Shown here in pieces: positions 1 through 6,046 of a stretch of DNA of 34,164 bases. Within the stretch, counting starts at the first letter, position 1; every line of letters starts with the position of its first letter. The notes under the pieces were generated by a model. The model saw nothing but the letters and a program-made list of their open reading frames with translations. It made no database searches and was not told the DNA's origin. Source of the stretch: a virus; IMG/VR virus record IMGVR_UViG_3300032213_000993, positions 1 through 34,164 of that record; one strand, given 5' to 3'. Position numbers and translations under genes: made by a program.

Positions 1-123
1 ACTCTTGGGAATCAGTCTACTTAAGTGAAGTAAGTCGTTACTATAAACCCTTCTAATCACTCCTACATTTCTAAATACCTATCACCTAACTAAAAATTAG
101 GTGATTATTTTAATTTATTTTAA
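1..123. repeat. Terminal direct repeat, left copy
   Basis: Bases 1-123 are identical to 34042-34164. The repeat holds the last 56 bases of the zinc-ribbon gene that begins at 33819 and a hairpin terminator. The simplest reading is the overlap left when a circular or circularly permuted genome is assembled. A true physical terminal redundancy of this size cannot be excluded. Confidence 0.95.
81..110 (+). terminator. Rho-independent terminator closing the replication block
   Basis: A perfect 9-bp stem, ATCACCTAA (81-89) pairing with TTAGGTGAT (97-105), has a 7-base loop and is followed by a long T-rich tract. It lies 24 bases past the stop codon of the zinc-ribbon gene (which ends at 56 in this copy). 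It separates the early block from the 217 transcription unit. The same structure is repeated at 34122-34151. Confidence 0.85.
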
Positions 124-140
124 TTATTTTGTAAAAATAT

Positions 141-180
141 GTCAGTTTTAAGCCCTCCCCCTATGTTATTATAGATCTAT
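141..180 (+). promoter_or_regulatory. Extended -10 promoter for the 217 lysis unit
   Basis: A TATTAT hexamer at 167-172 is preceded by TG at 164-165, the extended -10 arrangement read by host sigma-70-type polymerase. A weak TTTTAA lies upstream at 146-151, and an A/T tract including TTATTTTAATTATTTT (115-130) could be an UP element. The layout resembles the promoter at 32116-32124. Transcription would start near 179. Confidence 0.55.
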
Positions 181-181
181 A

Positions 182-197
182 AGAGCAATGTCGCTCT
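182..197 (+). other. 5' leader stem-loop
   Basis: AGAGC (182-186) pairs with GCTCT (193-197) around a 6-base loop. It would sit at the very 5' end of the predicted transcript, where such hairpins commonly stabilise mRNA. A similarly placed weak stem occurs at 32132-32153, and both loops contain CAATG. Confidence 0.4.
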
Positions 198-216
198 AAA
201 AAGTAAGGAATATACA

Positions 217-711
217 ATGAGAAACAGAACAGAAGCACAGATGAGACAAGAAGCAGCTAAGTACACCAAAGAGTTTTTAAGTGAGTTTCAAGCTTACCTT
301 AATTTCTTCAACACGCTTAATGGCTTAGACTACACCCTACATGACGCACTTAATGATGACTTCCTAGTACAGTCATACCAAATTGCTTCTAACAACATCT
401 CCATCTGGAAGAATGCTAAGCAAAAGCCACGTGCCATTAAAACTACTAAGACAGTTTCAACTAAACGACTATCCTTTGATGCTTTTAAAACAGAAAATGC
501 TGATTCAGTACAAAATCTAATCTATAACGCACTTAAGAAGTCTGACTCACAAGCAATGACACGTACTGTGCTTGCTAAGCAACTCTCCTTGAGATTGTCA
601 ACTGTTTGTGGTGCTGTTAAACCCTTAATTGAAGAAGGTCGAGTAATGGTAGATGGTTATGTAATTGACTCCGACTCTAATCGTAGAGTAGAAACTTTAA
701 TAGCACTATAA
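217..711 (+). CDS. Putative winged-helix DNA-binding protein
   Basis: A 164-aa protein of unknown exact role. The N-terminal half is helical and rich in charged residues (RNRTEAQMRQEAAKYTKEF). The C-terminal about 60 residues (from MTRTVLAKQL) have a winged-helix pattern: helix, turn, recognition helix LRLSTVCGAVKPLIEEG, then a beta wing (RVMVDGYVID). It is the first gene after the promoter at about 167 and lies ahead of the lysis and packaging genes, so a transcription regulator of later genes is a reasonable inference. The start is supported by AAGGAATATACAATG, with the Shine-Dalgarno about 8 bases upstream. No named family is recognised. Confidence 0.75.
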   Translation: MRNRTEAQMRQEAAKYTKEFLSEFQAYLNFFNTLNGLDYTLHDALNDDFLVQSYQIASNNISIWKNAKQKPRAIKTTKTVSTKRLSFDAFKTENADSVQNLIYNALKKSDSQAMTRTVLAKQLSLRLSTVCGAVKPLIEEGRVMVDGYVIDSDSNRRVETLIAL

Positions 712-734
712 GTATAACCCTAGTAGGAGGAAGT

Positions 735-1439
735 ATGACTAATATAAAGAACTCAAAGATACTTGTAATTTCGGACTTACACATTCCTTATAACCATCAG
801 GATTCATTAGCGTTTCTAAAAGCACTCAAAACTAAATACAAATTTGACACCGTAATTTGTATAGGCGACGAGGTTGACTATCACGCTTTAAGCTTCCATG
901 ACTCTGACCCTAACCTCCCTTCAGCTGGCGATGAATTACTCCAAGCAAAGGTGAAACTTAAAGCCTTCTATAAGCTATTTCCTAATGTCACTCTAGTTGA
1001 CTCCAATCACGGTTCAATGGTCTGGAGAAAAGCAATGGCTAATGGAATGCCTAGAGAAATGTTCAAAGACTACAACGAACTACTTGAAGCACCTAAAGGT
1101 TGGGTTTGGGTAGATGATATAACCTTAAAGCTACCTGACGGAACATCTTGCTACTTTCACCACTCACGAGGTAATGCTCTTAAAACAGGTCAAGTATATG
1201 GAATGTCTCATGTCTGTGGACACCATCACGAATCATTTAACATTAACTACTGGTCTACACCTGAGCGACTATCATTTGCTATGACTGTAGGATGCTTAGT
1301 TGATCGTAAATCTCTAGCCCTAGCCTATGCCAAGAACAACCTAAAGCGTCAGATCCTAGGAGTAGGAATAATAATAAATGGAGTACCTCAGTTGGTACCT
1401 ATGACACTAAAGAAAGGAAGATGGAATGGAAAAATCTAA
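735..1439 (+). CDS. Calcineurin-like metallophosphoesterase
   Basis: A 234-aa protein with the metal-binding motifs of the metallophosphoesterase superfamily in order: D14-x-H16 (ISDLHIP), GDEVD at 44-48, NHG at 91-93, a histidine pair at 142-143, and GHHH at 162-165. These ligands coordinate two metal ions for phosphodiester or phosphomonoester hydrolysis. The substrate cannot be told: phage members may act on nucleic acids or nucleotides. A strong Shine-Dalgarno, TAGGAGGAAGT, precedes the ATG. The 3' end overlaps the holin gene by 14 bases, placing it in the lysis transcription unit. Confidence 0.85.
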   Translation: MTNIKNSKILVISDLHIPYNHQDSLAFLKALKTKYKFDTVICIGDEVDYHALSFHDSDPNLPSAGDELLQAKVKLKAFYKLFPNVTLVDSNHGSMVWRKAMANGMPREMFKDYNELLEAPKGWVWVDDITLKLPDGTSCYFHHSRGNALKTGQVYGMSHVCGHHHESFNINYWSTPERLSFAMTVGCLVDRKSLALAYAKNNLKRQILGVGIIINGVPQLVPMTLKKGRWNGKI

Positions 1440-1650
1440 TAAAGCAGTAGCAATTAAGGAAGAGAGAATGAGTAAGTGGGAAGCGATTGGTGGTTTTGTT
1501 ATAGTGATGTTAGCTACTTATAGTGTAAGTGGTATTATAATACCTAACCTAGAGTGGTGGGAATATGCTAAAGCTTTCGGCCTATCTTTCTATGCTCTTA
1601 CTTTTATAATTAGGTCTAGCATTGAGAGAGTAAAAGATGGTAAGCTTTAA
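1426..1650 (+). CDS. Putative class II holin with two possible starts
   Basis: A 74-aa protein with two hydrophobic segments (about residues 19-39, IGGFVIVMLATYSVSGIII, and about 48-63, KAFGLSFYALTFIIRS) and a charged tail. This fits a class II holin that permeabilises the inner membrane, and it sits directly before, and overlaps by 14 bases, the M15 endolysin. Two starts are plausible: ATG 1426 (AAGGAAG at 1414-1420) and ATG 1468 (AAGGA at 1456-1460, 7 bases upstream). The 14 extra residues of the long form include K3, K6, K11 and R14, as in holin/antiholin dual-start pairs. Function is inferred from topology and position. Confidence 0.7.
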   Translation: MEKSNKAVAIKEERMSKWEAIGGFVIVMLATYSVSGIIIPNLEWWEYAKAFGLSFYALTFIIRSSIERVKDGKL

Positions 1651-2056
1651 AAGGATTCGCTTACTCACTATAGATGACATTAAGAAATCTACAATTGTTC
1701 CTGCTGAAGTACTTGCTAACCTAACTAAGCTAACTCGTAATATGAATAAGTTTCAACTAGAATGGACAGATAATATGACAGTGACTTCAGGATACAGGAC
1801 AATGGAACAACACTTAGCTATCTACAAGAAGAAAGGAATCATTGATCCTAAGATGATCCCGATAAGATCTAAGCACCTTTCAGGCTTAGCAGTAGATATA
1901 CTAGACCTAAACCAAGAACTCTATACCTTCTGTGTCTCTAAGACTGGTCTAGAGCTTCTTGAGGAGTGTGAACTGTGGATAGAGGCAAATACAAACAAAT
2001 GGGTCCACTTCCAATGCGTCCCACCTTCTAGCGGAAAGAGAGTGTTCCTACCATGA
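1637..2056 (+). CDS. M15-family peptidase endolysin
   Basis: A 139-aa single-domain enzyme with the peptidase M15 (zinc DD-carboxypeptidase/endopeptidase) signature: SGYRT at 51-55, the zinc motif SKHLSGLAVD with H80 and D87, and WVHF with H124 near the C terminus. It would cleave peptide cross-links of murein. There is no signal peptide or cell-wall-binding domain, so it would need the overlapping upstream holin to reach its substrate. The length is close to other M15 phage endolysins. The start at 1637 overlaps the holin end, and the 3' end overlaps the next gene by 4 bases. Confidence 0.88.
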   Translation: MVSFKRIRLLTIDDIKKSTIVPAEVLANLTKLTRNMNKFQLEWTDNMTVTSGYRTMEQHLAIYKKKGIIDPKMIPIRSKHLSGLAVDILDLNQELYTFCVSKTGLELLEECELWIEANTNKWVHFQCVPPSSGKRVFLP

Positions 2057-2250
2057 CTGACTACCTACCACCTGAACCAACTGAAACTGAGATACTAGAT
2101 AGAATAAGGATGAATGAGCAAATGGATTCACTAGTGAGAAGAAGAGCAACAACCTTCGTAACTAAGTGGAAACAAAGACAAGTAGATGATACTGAACCAA
2201 TGGTTGAAGATTTAGTAGATTTAATTAAAGATATATTTCACTTAATTTAG
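2053..2250 (+). CDS. Small unknown protein in the lysis unit
   Basis: A 65-aa, acidic, largely helical protein with no membrane segment or lipobox and no recognised family. Its ATG overlaps the endolysin stop (ATGA type overlap), so it is translationally coupled to the lysis genes. A spanin is unlikely because it has neither a transmembrane anchor nor a lipoprotein signal. The C terminus (VEDLVDLIKDIFHLI) is an amphipathic helix. Confidence 0.7.
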   Translation: MTDYLPPEPTETEILDRIRMNEQMDSLVRRRATTFVTKWKQRQVDDTEPMVEDLVDLIKDIFHLI

Positions 2251-2259
2251 GAAATACTT

Positions 2260-2421
2260 ATGACAGATGAACAAATAGTAGAGTTGGTAATGAAACTCTC
2301 TGTCTCCTGGAAAGGTAGGAATCCACGTTATACTAAACCTTTCGAAGATGATATGATAACAATGTGTAAGAAAGTAAGAGAAGCAACACTTAACCCTAAA
2401 AAGGATCTAACTAATGAATAA
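2260..2421 (+). CDS. Small unknown protein, 53 aa
   Basis: An open frame from ATG 2260 to TAA 2419-2421 with a Shine-Dalgarno TTAGGAA upstream, filling an otherwise empty interval. The product (MTDEQIVELVMK at its start, then SWKGRNPRYTKPFEDDM) looks like a real soluble protein of mixed charge, but no family is recognised. It begins 9 bases after the previous stop and overlaps the next small frame by 8 bases, the style of the whole cluster. Confidence 0.6.
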   Translation: MTDEQIVELVMKLSVSWKGRNPRYTKPFEDDMITMCKKVREATLNPKKDLTNE

Positions 2422-2506
2422 TACAAGACAAGAGATGATTTTAAAGCAAAACAGACGCCCTTCAGACAAACCACATACCAGTTTAGTATTAGTGAAACCA
2501 AAATAA
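2414..2506 (+). CDS. Very small basic protein, 30 aa
   Basis: ATG 2414 to TAA 2504-2506 encodes a 30-aa basic peptide (it includes LKQNRRPSDKPHT). It overlaps the preceding gene by 8 bases and ends 18 bases before the next start. The only support is the overlap and the tight packing. Its ribosome-binding site would be AAAAAGGATCTAA. It is either a coupled micro-gene or a chance frame. Confidence 0.4.
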   Translation: MNNTRQEMILKQNRRPSDKPHTSLVLVKPK

Positions 2507-2524
2507 CCTTATTAAGGATACTTA

Positions 2525-2998
2525 ATGTCAAAGAAACACTACATACCTAAACAATACCTAGGAGCCTTCAAAGCAGGACATAGACAGAATACTAGGGAAT
2601 TTATAGATGAAGAACTCTCTTACCAACTCCTAGATAAGATAATCAAATCTAAGTATACAGACACTAAGTCAATGGAAGCACTAGCATATATCACTAAGTT
2701 TAATAATGAGTACTACAAGAATGTTATAAAGAAAGGAGATACTACAGCTATACATAACACTGACAAACTTAGGAAAGACTGCTATGCTAGGGAGAACTCA
2801 AAGAATAGGGATATAATGTCTAGAGAAAATAAGTACTTAAAGAGTCTAGACTCTCAAACCATCCCTGAGAACCCTGACACTCCTACCATAAAGGATGGTA
2901 TAGCACCCCAGCCAATTGAGGCCTCCTCTCATGAGGACGTACTTATAGAGGTAATTGATGCTACCTATACCTATAGAACTAAAAAACAACCAAATTAA
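2525..2998 (+). CDS. Unknown protein, 157 aa
   Basis: A lysine- and tyrosine-rich soluble protein with a helical N-terminal two thirds and a proline-rich linker around residues 113-135 (IPENPDTPTIKDGIAPQP). No catalytic motif or family is recognised. The Shine-Dalgarno TTAAGGA lies 7 bases before ATG 2525. It is the last gene before the first TAATACTTTA element, and its stop codon TAA is the first three bases of that element, so it probably ends the lysis/middle unit. Confidence 0.75.
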   Translation: MSKKHYIPKQYLGAFKAGHRQNTREFIDEELSYQLLDKIIKSKYTDTKSMEALAYITKFNNEYYKNVIKKGDTTAIHNTDKLRKDCYARENSKNRDIMSRENKYLKSLDSQTIPENPDTPTIKDGIAPQPIEASSHEDVLIEVIDATYTYRTKKQPN

Positions 2999-3005
2999 TA
3001 CTTTA
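2996..3005 (+). promoter_or_regulatory. TAATACTTTA element 1
   Basis: First of eight exact copies of this 10-mer, here preceded by T (TTAATACTTTA). It overlaps the stop codon of the previous gene and stands before the first packaging-unit gene at 3074. It is proposed to be a late promoter element. This copy has the longest clear leader (68 bases), which also contains a hairpin. Confidence 0.65.
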
Positions 3006-3025
3006 CCCTAGACCACCTTACACGA

Positions 3026-3053
3026 AACCGCTACCCTATAACAGGATGCGGTT
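3026..3053 (+). other. Leader hairpin before the packaging unit
   Basis: AACCGC (3026-3031) pairs with GCGGTT (3048-3053), and CCT/AGG inside can form a further short stem around ATAAC. No T-run follows, so it is not a terminator. It may shield the 5' end or be a nuclease-processing site. Confidence 0.45.
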
Positions 3054-3073
3054 ATAACCTTAAAGGATGTATC

Positions 3074-3373
3074 ATGACAGAACAAGAATCAGTATCTACC
3101 CCAGAAGTAACAGAAGTCCAGCCAACAGTAGTAGTAGCACAAGACCTTCTACACCAAATCAATGCCCTCAAAGCAATCACTACAGCACATAGCCTAATTA
3201 ATGATGCTCGCTATCCTCATACTCTCTTGGAAGCAGTAAAGAGTTCATTACAATTCTTAGAATCACTTCATGGACAAGCGCTAAATCAAGCCCTATCTCA
3301 TCCAGATGCTGGTAAGGTACCTGAACTAGCTGAAATCTTCAACCAAAGGAGTGTAACTAATGGCCAAGTCTAA
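3074..3373 (+). CDS. Unknown protein, 99 aa
   Basis: An acidic protein whose first about 25 residues are disordered-looking and valine/glutamate rich (STPEVTEVQPTVVVAQ), followed by a helical domain (LLHQINALKAITTAHSLI and LLEAVKSSLQFLESLHG). No family is recognised. It heads the unit that leads to terminase and follows the first TAATACTTTA element. The Shine-Dalgarno AAAGGATG is 6 bases upstream. It overlaps the next gene by 14 bases. Confidence 0.75.
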   Translation: MTEQESVSTPEVTEVQPTVVVAQDLLHQINALKAITTAHSLINDARYPHTLLEAVKSSLQFLESLHGQALNQALSHPDAGKVPELAEIFNQRSVTNGQV

Positions 3374-3641
3374 TAAGATCGTTCAACCAGTTATTGTTGT
3401 ACAAGACGCACCAGAACATCCATTATCTATCTCTGTATCAGGTCCTGAAGTAGACCAACCAGAAATCAAGTCAGTAGGATACATGAGAGTATCCCCTACC
3501 TCTAACTCTTGGGTATCTTATGTAATCACCACAAAAGGTGATAAAGTCCTTTCTATTGAAGTAGATGAACCTAACCTACGTCAAATAGCAGAAGAGTCAG
3601 CTAAGATTAACTTCGTATCTACTTTTTCGGATCAATACTAA
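3360..3641 (+). CDS. Unknown protein, 93 aa
   Basis: A mostly beta-strand-like soluble protein (IVQPVIVVQD, VGYMRVSPTSNSWVSYVITT, KVLSIEVD) with a short helix near the C terminus. No family is recognised. It starts inside the previous gene with CCAAAGGAGTGTAACTAATG as its ribosome-binding region, so the two are coupled. It stands two genes upstream of a small membrane protein and shortly before terminase. Confidence 0.75.
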   Translation: MAKSNKIVQPVIVVQDAPEHPLSISVSGPEVDQPEIKSVGYMRVSPTSNSWVSYVITTKGDKVLSIEVDEPNLRQIAEESAKINFVSTFSDQY

Positions 3642-3642
3642 T

Positions 3643-4014
3643 ATGATGAAAATACTACAGTTTCTTAACTTAACCGACTATAACAAACTATCATTCACCA
3701 ACATAGCTTTCGTTATAATCCTATACAAAGTAGCTATATCACCCCTAGACTATACTGGGGTACTTTCACTTATCCCCGTAATAGCTCTCTATGCTCACAA
3801 AAGACATGAAAACAATCGTAAGACTAAACTAGATGTAGACTCTAAACTAGAACAACAATCCTCTCAAACCACTGACCTATCCTCTAAAGTAGAGAAGATA
3901 GACTTAGCTCTAGGTAGACTAGCAATCAACACAGAGGAAGTACAAAAGGTAACAGAAGAAGCAAAGAAGATCATTTCTACACATAACCTTACCTCAGCTT
4001 TCAATAAGAGATAA
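3643..4014 (+). CDS. Membrane protein with coiled-coil tail
   Basis: A 123-aa protein with two adjacent hydrophobic segments (about residues 18-32, FTNIAFVIILYKVAI, and 36-51, LDYTGVLSLIPVIALY), then a polar coiled-coil region (about 65-115) with heptad-like leucines and isoleucines. A holin-like, spanin-like or superinfection-related membrane protein are all possible. It lies outside the obvious lysis cluster, and nothing decides between these. The start could be ATG 3643 or the adjacent ATG 3646. Confidence 0.7.
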   Translation: MMKILQFLNLTDYNKLSFTNIAFVIILYKVAISPLDYTGVLSLIPVIALYAHKRHENNRKTKLDVDSKLEQQSSQTTDLSSKVEKIDLALGRLAINTEEVQKVTEEAKKIISTHNLTSAFNKR

Positions 4015-4015
4015 T

Positions 4016-4222
4016 ATGACACTCAAAGAGTTAGTTAAAGAGGCAATGACTAAGGATAAGACATTTGGTAACAAGTATATCTATTGGGTCATTAAAAGAA
4101 AGAAACAACCAGACTTAGACTGGCTAATTCCACAACTACAGGAAGTACTAGGATATGAGTACGTCAGAGAAGCAGCCGAAAAGCACATTGAATATAGAGA
4201 AAACAGCCAAGAAGTCAACTAA
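4016..4222 (+). CDS. Unknown protein, 68 aa, overlapping small terminase
   Basis: A small, charged, helical protein (TLKELVKEAMTKDKTFGNKY at its start). No family is recognised. Its 3' end overlaps the next gene by 68 bases in another frame, the longest overlap in the window. Either the small terminase really starts this early or the overlap marks a dense packing point. Confidence 0.65.
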   Translation: MTLKELVKEAMTKDKTFGNKYIYWVIKRKKQPDLDWLIPQLQEVLGYEYVREAAEKHIEYRENSQEVN

Positions 4223-4616
4223 AGCTGTAGTAAATCAACGTGTTACAGAAATATATACCCTCCTCATGGAGGGCTTTACTCGTTCTGACATACTTAAGTA
4301 TGCTTCTAAATGGGGAGTATCAGATACTCAAGTTGACTTATATACTCGTCAAGCTACTGCTATACTAAAAGAACACAATGCTTTTACCCTACAAGACAAT
4401 ATGGCACTTATTACATCTAACCTATGGCAGGCATTTAGACAGGCTAAGGTAGAGAAGAACCTATCTGAACAACATAAGATACTCATGTCACTGGCTAAGC
4501 TTAAAGGTTTAGATCAAATGACTGTTAATCATGTTATAGAGGATAAGCGTGACCTCACTGAGATGTCTGATAGCGACTTAGACAACTTACTGGACGTACA
4601 ACATCTTGACTCCTAA
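4155..4616 (+). CDS. terS: Small terminase subunit (TerS)
   Basis: A 153-aa protein directly upstream of and overlapping the large terminase, the standard TerS position. It has a helix-turn-helix-like N-terminal segment (VTEIYTLLMEGFTRSDILKY, then WGVSDTQVDLYTRQA), a central helical region suited to oligomerisation, and an acidic C terminus (SDSDLDNLLD) of the kind that contacts TerL. It would recognise the packaging site on concatemeric DNA. The start ATG 4155 lies inside the previous gene; no closer in-frame ATG precedes the conserved part. Confidence 0.8.
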   Translation: MSTSEKQPKSTLNIEKTAKKSTKAVVNQRVTEIYTLLMEGFTRSDILKYASKWGVSDTQVDLYTRQATAILKEHNAFTLQDNMALITSNLWQAFRQAKVEKNLSEQHKILMSLAKLKGLDQMTVNHVIEDKRDLTEMSDSDLDNLLDVQHLDS

Positions 4617-6012
4617 ACCTACAGTAGAACAAGTTAAAGCTGAGTTATGGCATAGGGCTAGACTCGGCTTTTTACTACATTCTGGCCAGAAGGTTATAGA
4701 GGATAAGTTTGCTACCTCACAAGGTCAACTCTTTGTCTGTAACATTGCTAGACAGTTTGGTAAGTCTTACTGGGCAGTAAAGAAGTGTATAGAACTAGCT
4801 ATGACTAAACCTAAGGCTAGGATAAAGTATGGCACAGCTTTCCACACTGACCTAGTAGAGTTCATCCTACCCACATTTGATATAGTATTAGAGTCTTGCC
4901 CTAAGGCTGTTAAACCAGTATATAAGGTTCAAGGATCTAAGTGGGTATTTAAAAATGGTAGTGAAATTAAACTAGTAGGTTGTGATAAGTCTCCAAACTC
5001 ACTCCGTGGTAACGTTATAGATATGATTGTGATAGATGAGTGCGGTTTCGTTGATAACCTTGACTATATCTACAAGTCTATTATTGTTCCTGCTACACTA
5101 CACAGACCCAACTGTAAGATCATATTCATCTCTACCCCACCCTCTACACCAGCTCACTCCTTCGTAGATTATGTACAAAAGGCTGAAGTTGAAGGTGGAT
5201 ATGTCAAATTAACCATATATGATAACCCGCTGATTACACAAGCAGATATAGATAGGATGTCTAAGGAATTAGGTGGAGTAGATTCTACTGCCTTCCGTAG
5301 AGAATGTCTATGTGAGTTCATCCTAGATGATGACTTAGCCTTAGTGAAGGACTGGAATGAGAAGTATATAGGCATACCTACCAAGGATGAACGCTGGCCA
5401 TTCCACCACAGGTATGTAGGTATGGACTTAGGACGTAAAGACCACACCGCACTTATATTTGGCTACTACGACTTTAAGCAAGCCACACTATTCATAGAGG
5501 ACGAACACACTATGAAAGGCTCTACTTGGACTACTATCACTCTAAAGGATGAACTTCTTAAGAAGGAACAAGAGCTGTGGGGTGAGATTAAGCCATTCAG
5601 ACGTATATCGGATAACAATAACCCTCATCTTATCATGGACTTAAACAGTTTACACGACGTACACTTCATGGAGACTAACAAAGAGTCACTCGAAGCTATG
5701 ATAAACGAAGTAAGGATAATGGTAGGTAATGGTCAAATAGTTATCAATCCTAAGTGTACTATGCTTCTAGGTTGTCTTAAGTTTGGTATATGGGATAGTA
5801 AGCGTAAAGAGTTTGCTAGGAATAAGATCTATGGCCATTATGATCACTTAGCTGCTCTTATCTACTTAGTGAGGAACCTTGCTAAACACAGTAATCCAGT
5901 CCCCTCTGTCATTGCCCCTACCTGGCGTACATGGACTAACGGTAGTAATAAGCCAACAAGTCATAACGCTAATGTAATCAAGAACGCACTACTACCTAAA
6001 CGAAATAAGTAA
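4606..6012 (+). CDS. terL: Large terminase subunit (TerL)
   Basis: A 468-aa packaging motor and nuclease. The ATPase half shows Walker A ARQFGKS (48-54), Walker B MIVIDE with D144-E145, and the coupling motif STPPSTP (176-182). The RNase H-like nuclease half shows MDLGRKDHT with D274, a second acidic site around D336, and HYDH with D413 near the C terminus. The start is TTG at 4606, overlapping the TerS stop. The next in-frame methionine falls after Walker A, so an ATG start is not possible. It fills the prohead through the portal encoded just downstream. Confidence 0.95.
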   Translation: MTPKPTVEQVKAELWHRARLGFLLHSGQKVIEDKFATSQGQLFVCNIARQFGKSYWAVKKCIELAMTKPKARIKYGTAFHTDLVEFILPTFDIVLESCPKAVKPVYKVQGSKWVFKNGSEIKLVGCDKSPNSLRGNVIDMIVIDECGFVDNLDYIYKSIIVPATLHRPNCKIIFISTPPSTPAHSFVDYVQKAEVEGGYVKLTIYDNPLITQADIDRMSKELGGVDSTAFRRECLCEFILDDDLALVKDWNEKYIGIPTKDERWPFHHRYVGMDLGRKDHTALIFGYYDFKQATLFIEDEHTMKGSTWTTITLKDELLKKEQELWGEIKPFRRISDNNNPHLIMDLNSLHDVHFMETNKESLEAMINEVRIMVGNGQIVINPKCTMLLGCLKFGIWDSKRKEFARNKIYGHYDHLAALIYLVRNLAKHSNPVPSVIAPTWRTWTNGSNKPTSHNANVIKNALLPKRNK

Positions 6013-6014
6013 GT

Positions 6015-6024
6015 TAATACTTTA
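6015..6024 (+). promoter_or_regulatory. TAATACTTTA element 2
   Basis: Exact 10-mer preceded by T, 3 bases after the TerL stop and 22 bases before the portal start codon. A partial echo, TAATAC, follows directly at 6025. Confidence 0.65.
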
Positions 6025-6046
6025 TAATACTACTAGTGGAGATACC

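Noticed and set aside
2053-2250. Spanin downstream of the endolysin
   Set aside because: The position fits, but the protein has neither a transmembrane segment nor a lipobox, so it is listed as unknown.
2328-2531. Reverse-strand hydrophobic open frame of 67 codons
   Set aside because: The + strand carries two small overlapping frames (2260-2421 and 2414-2506) with normal spacing and ribosome-binding sites. The reverse frame lacks any promoter and would be alone on its strand here.
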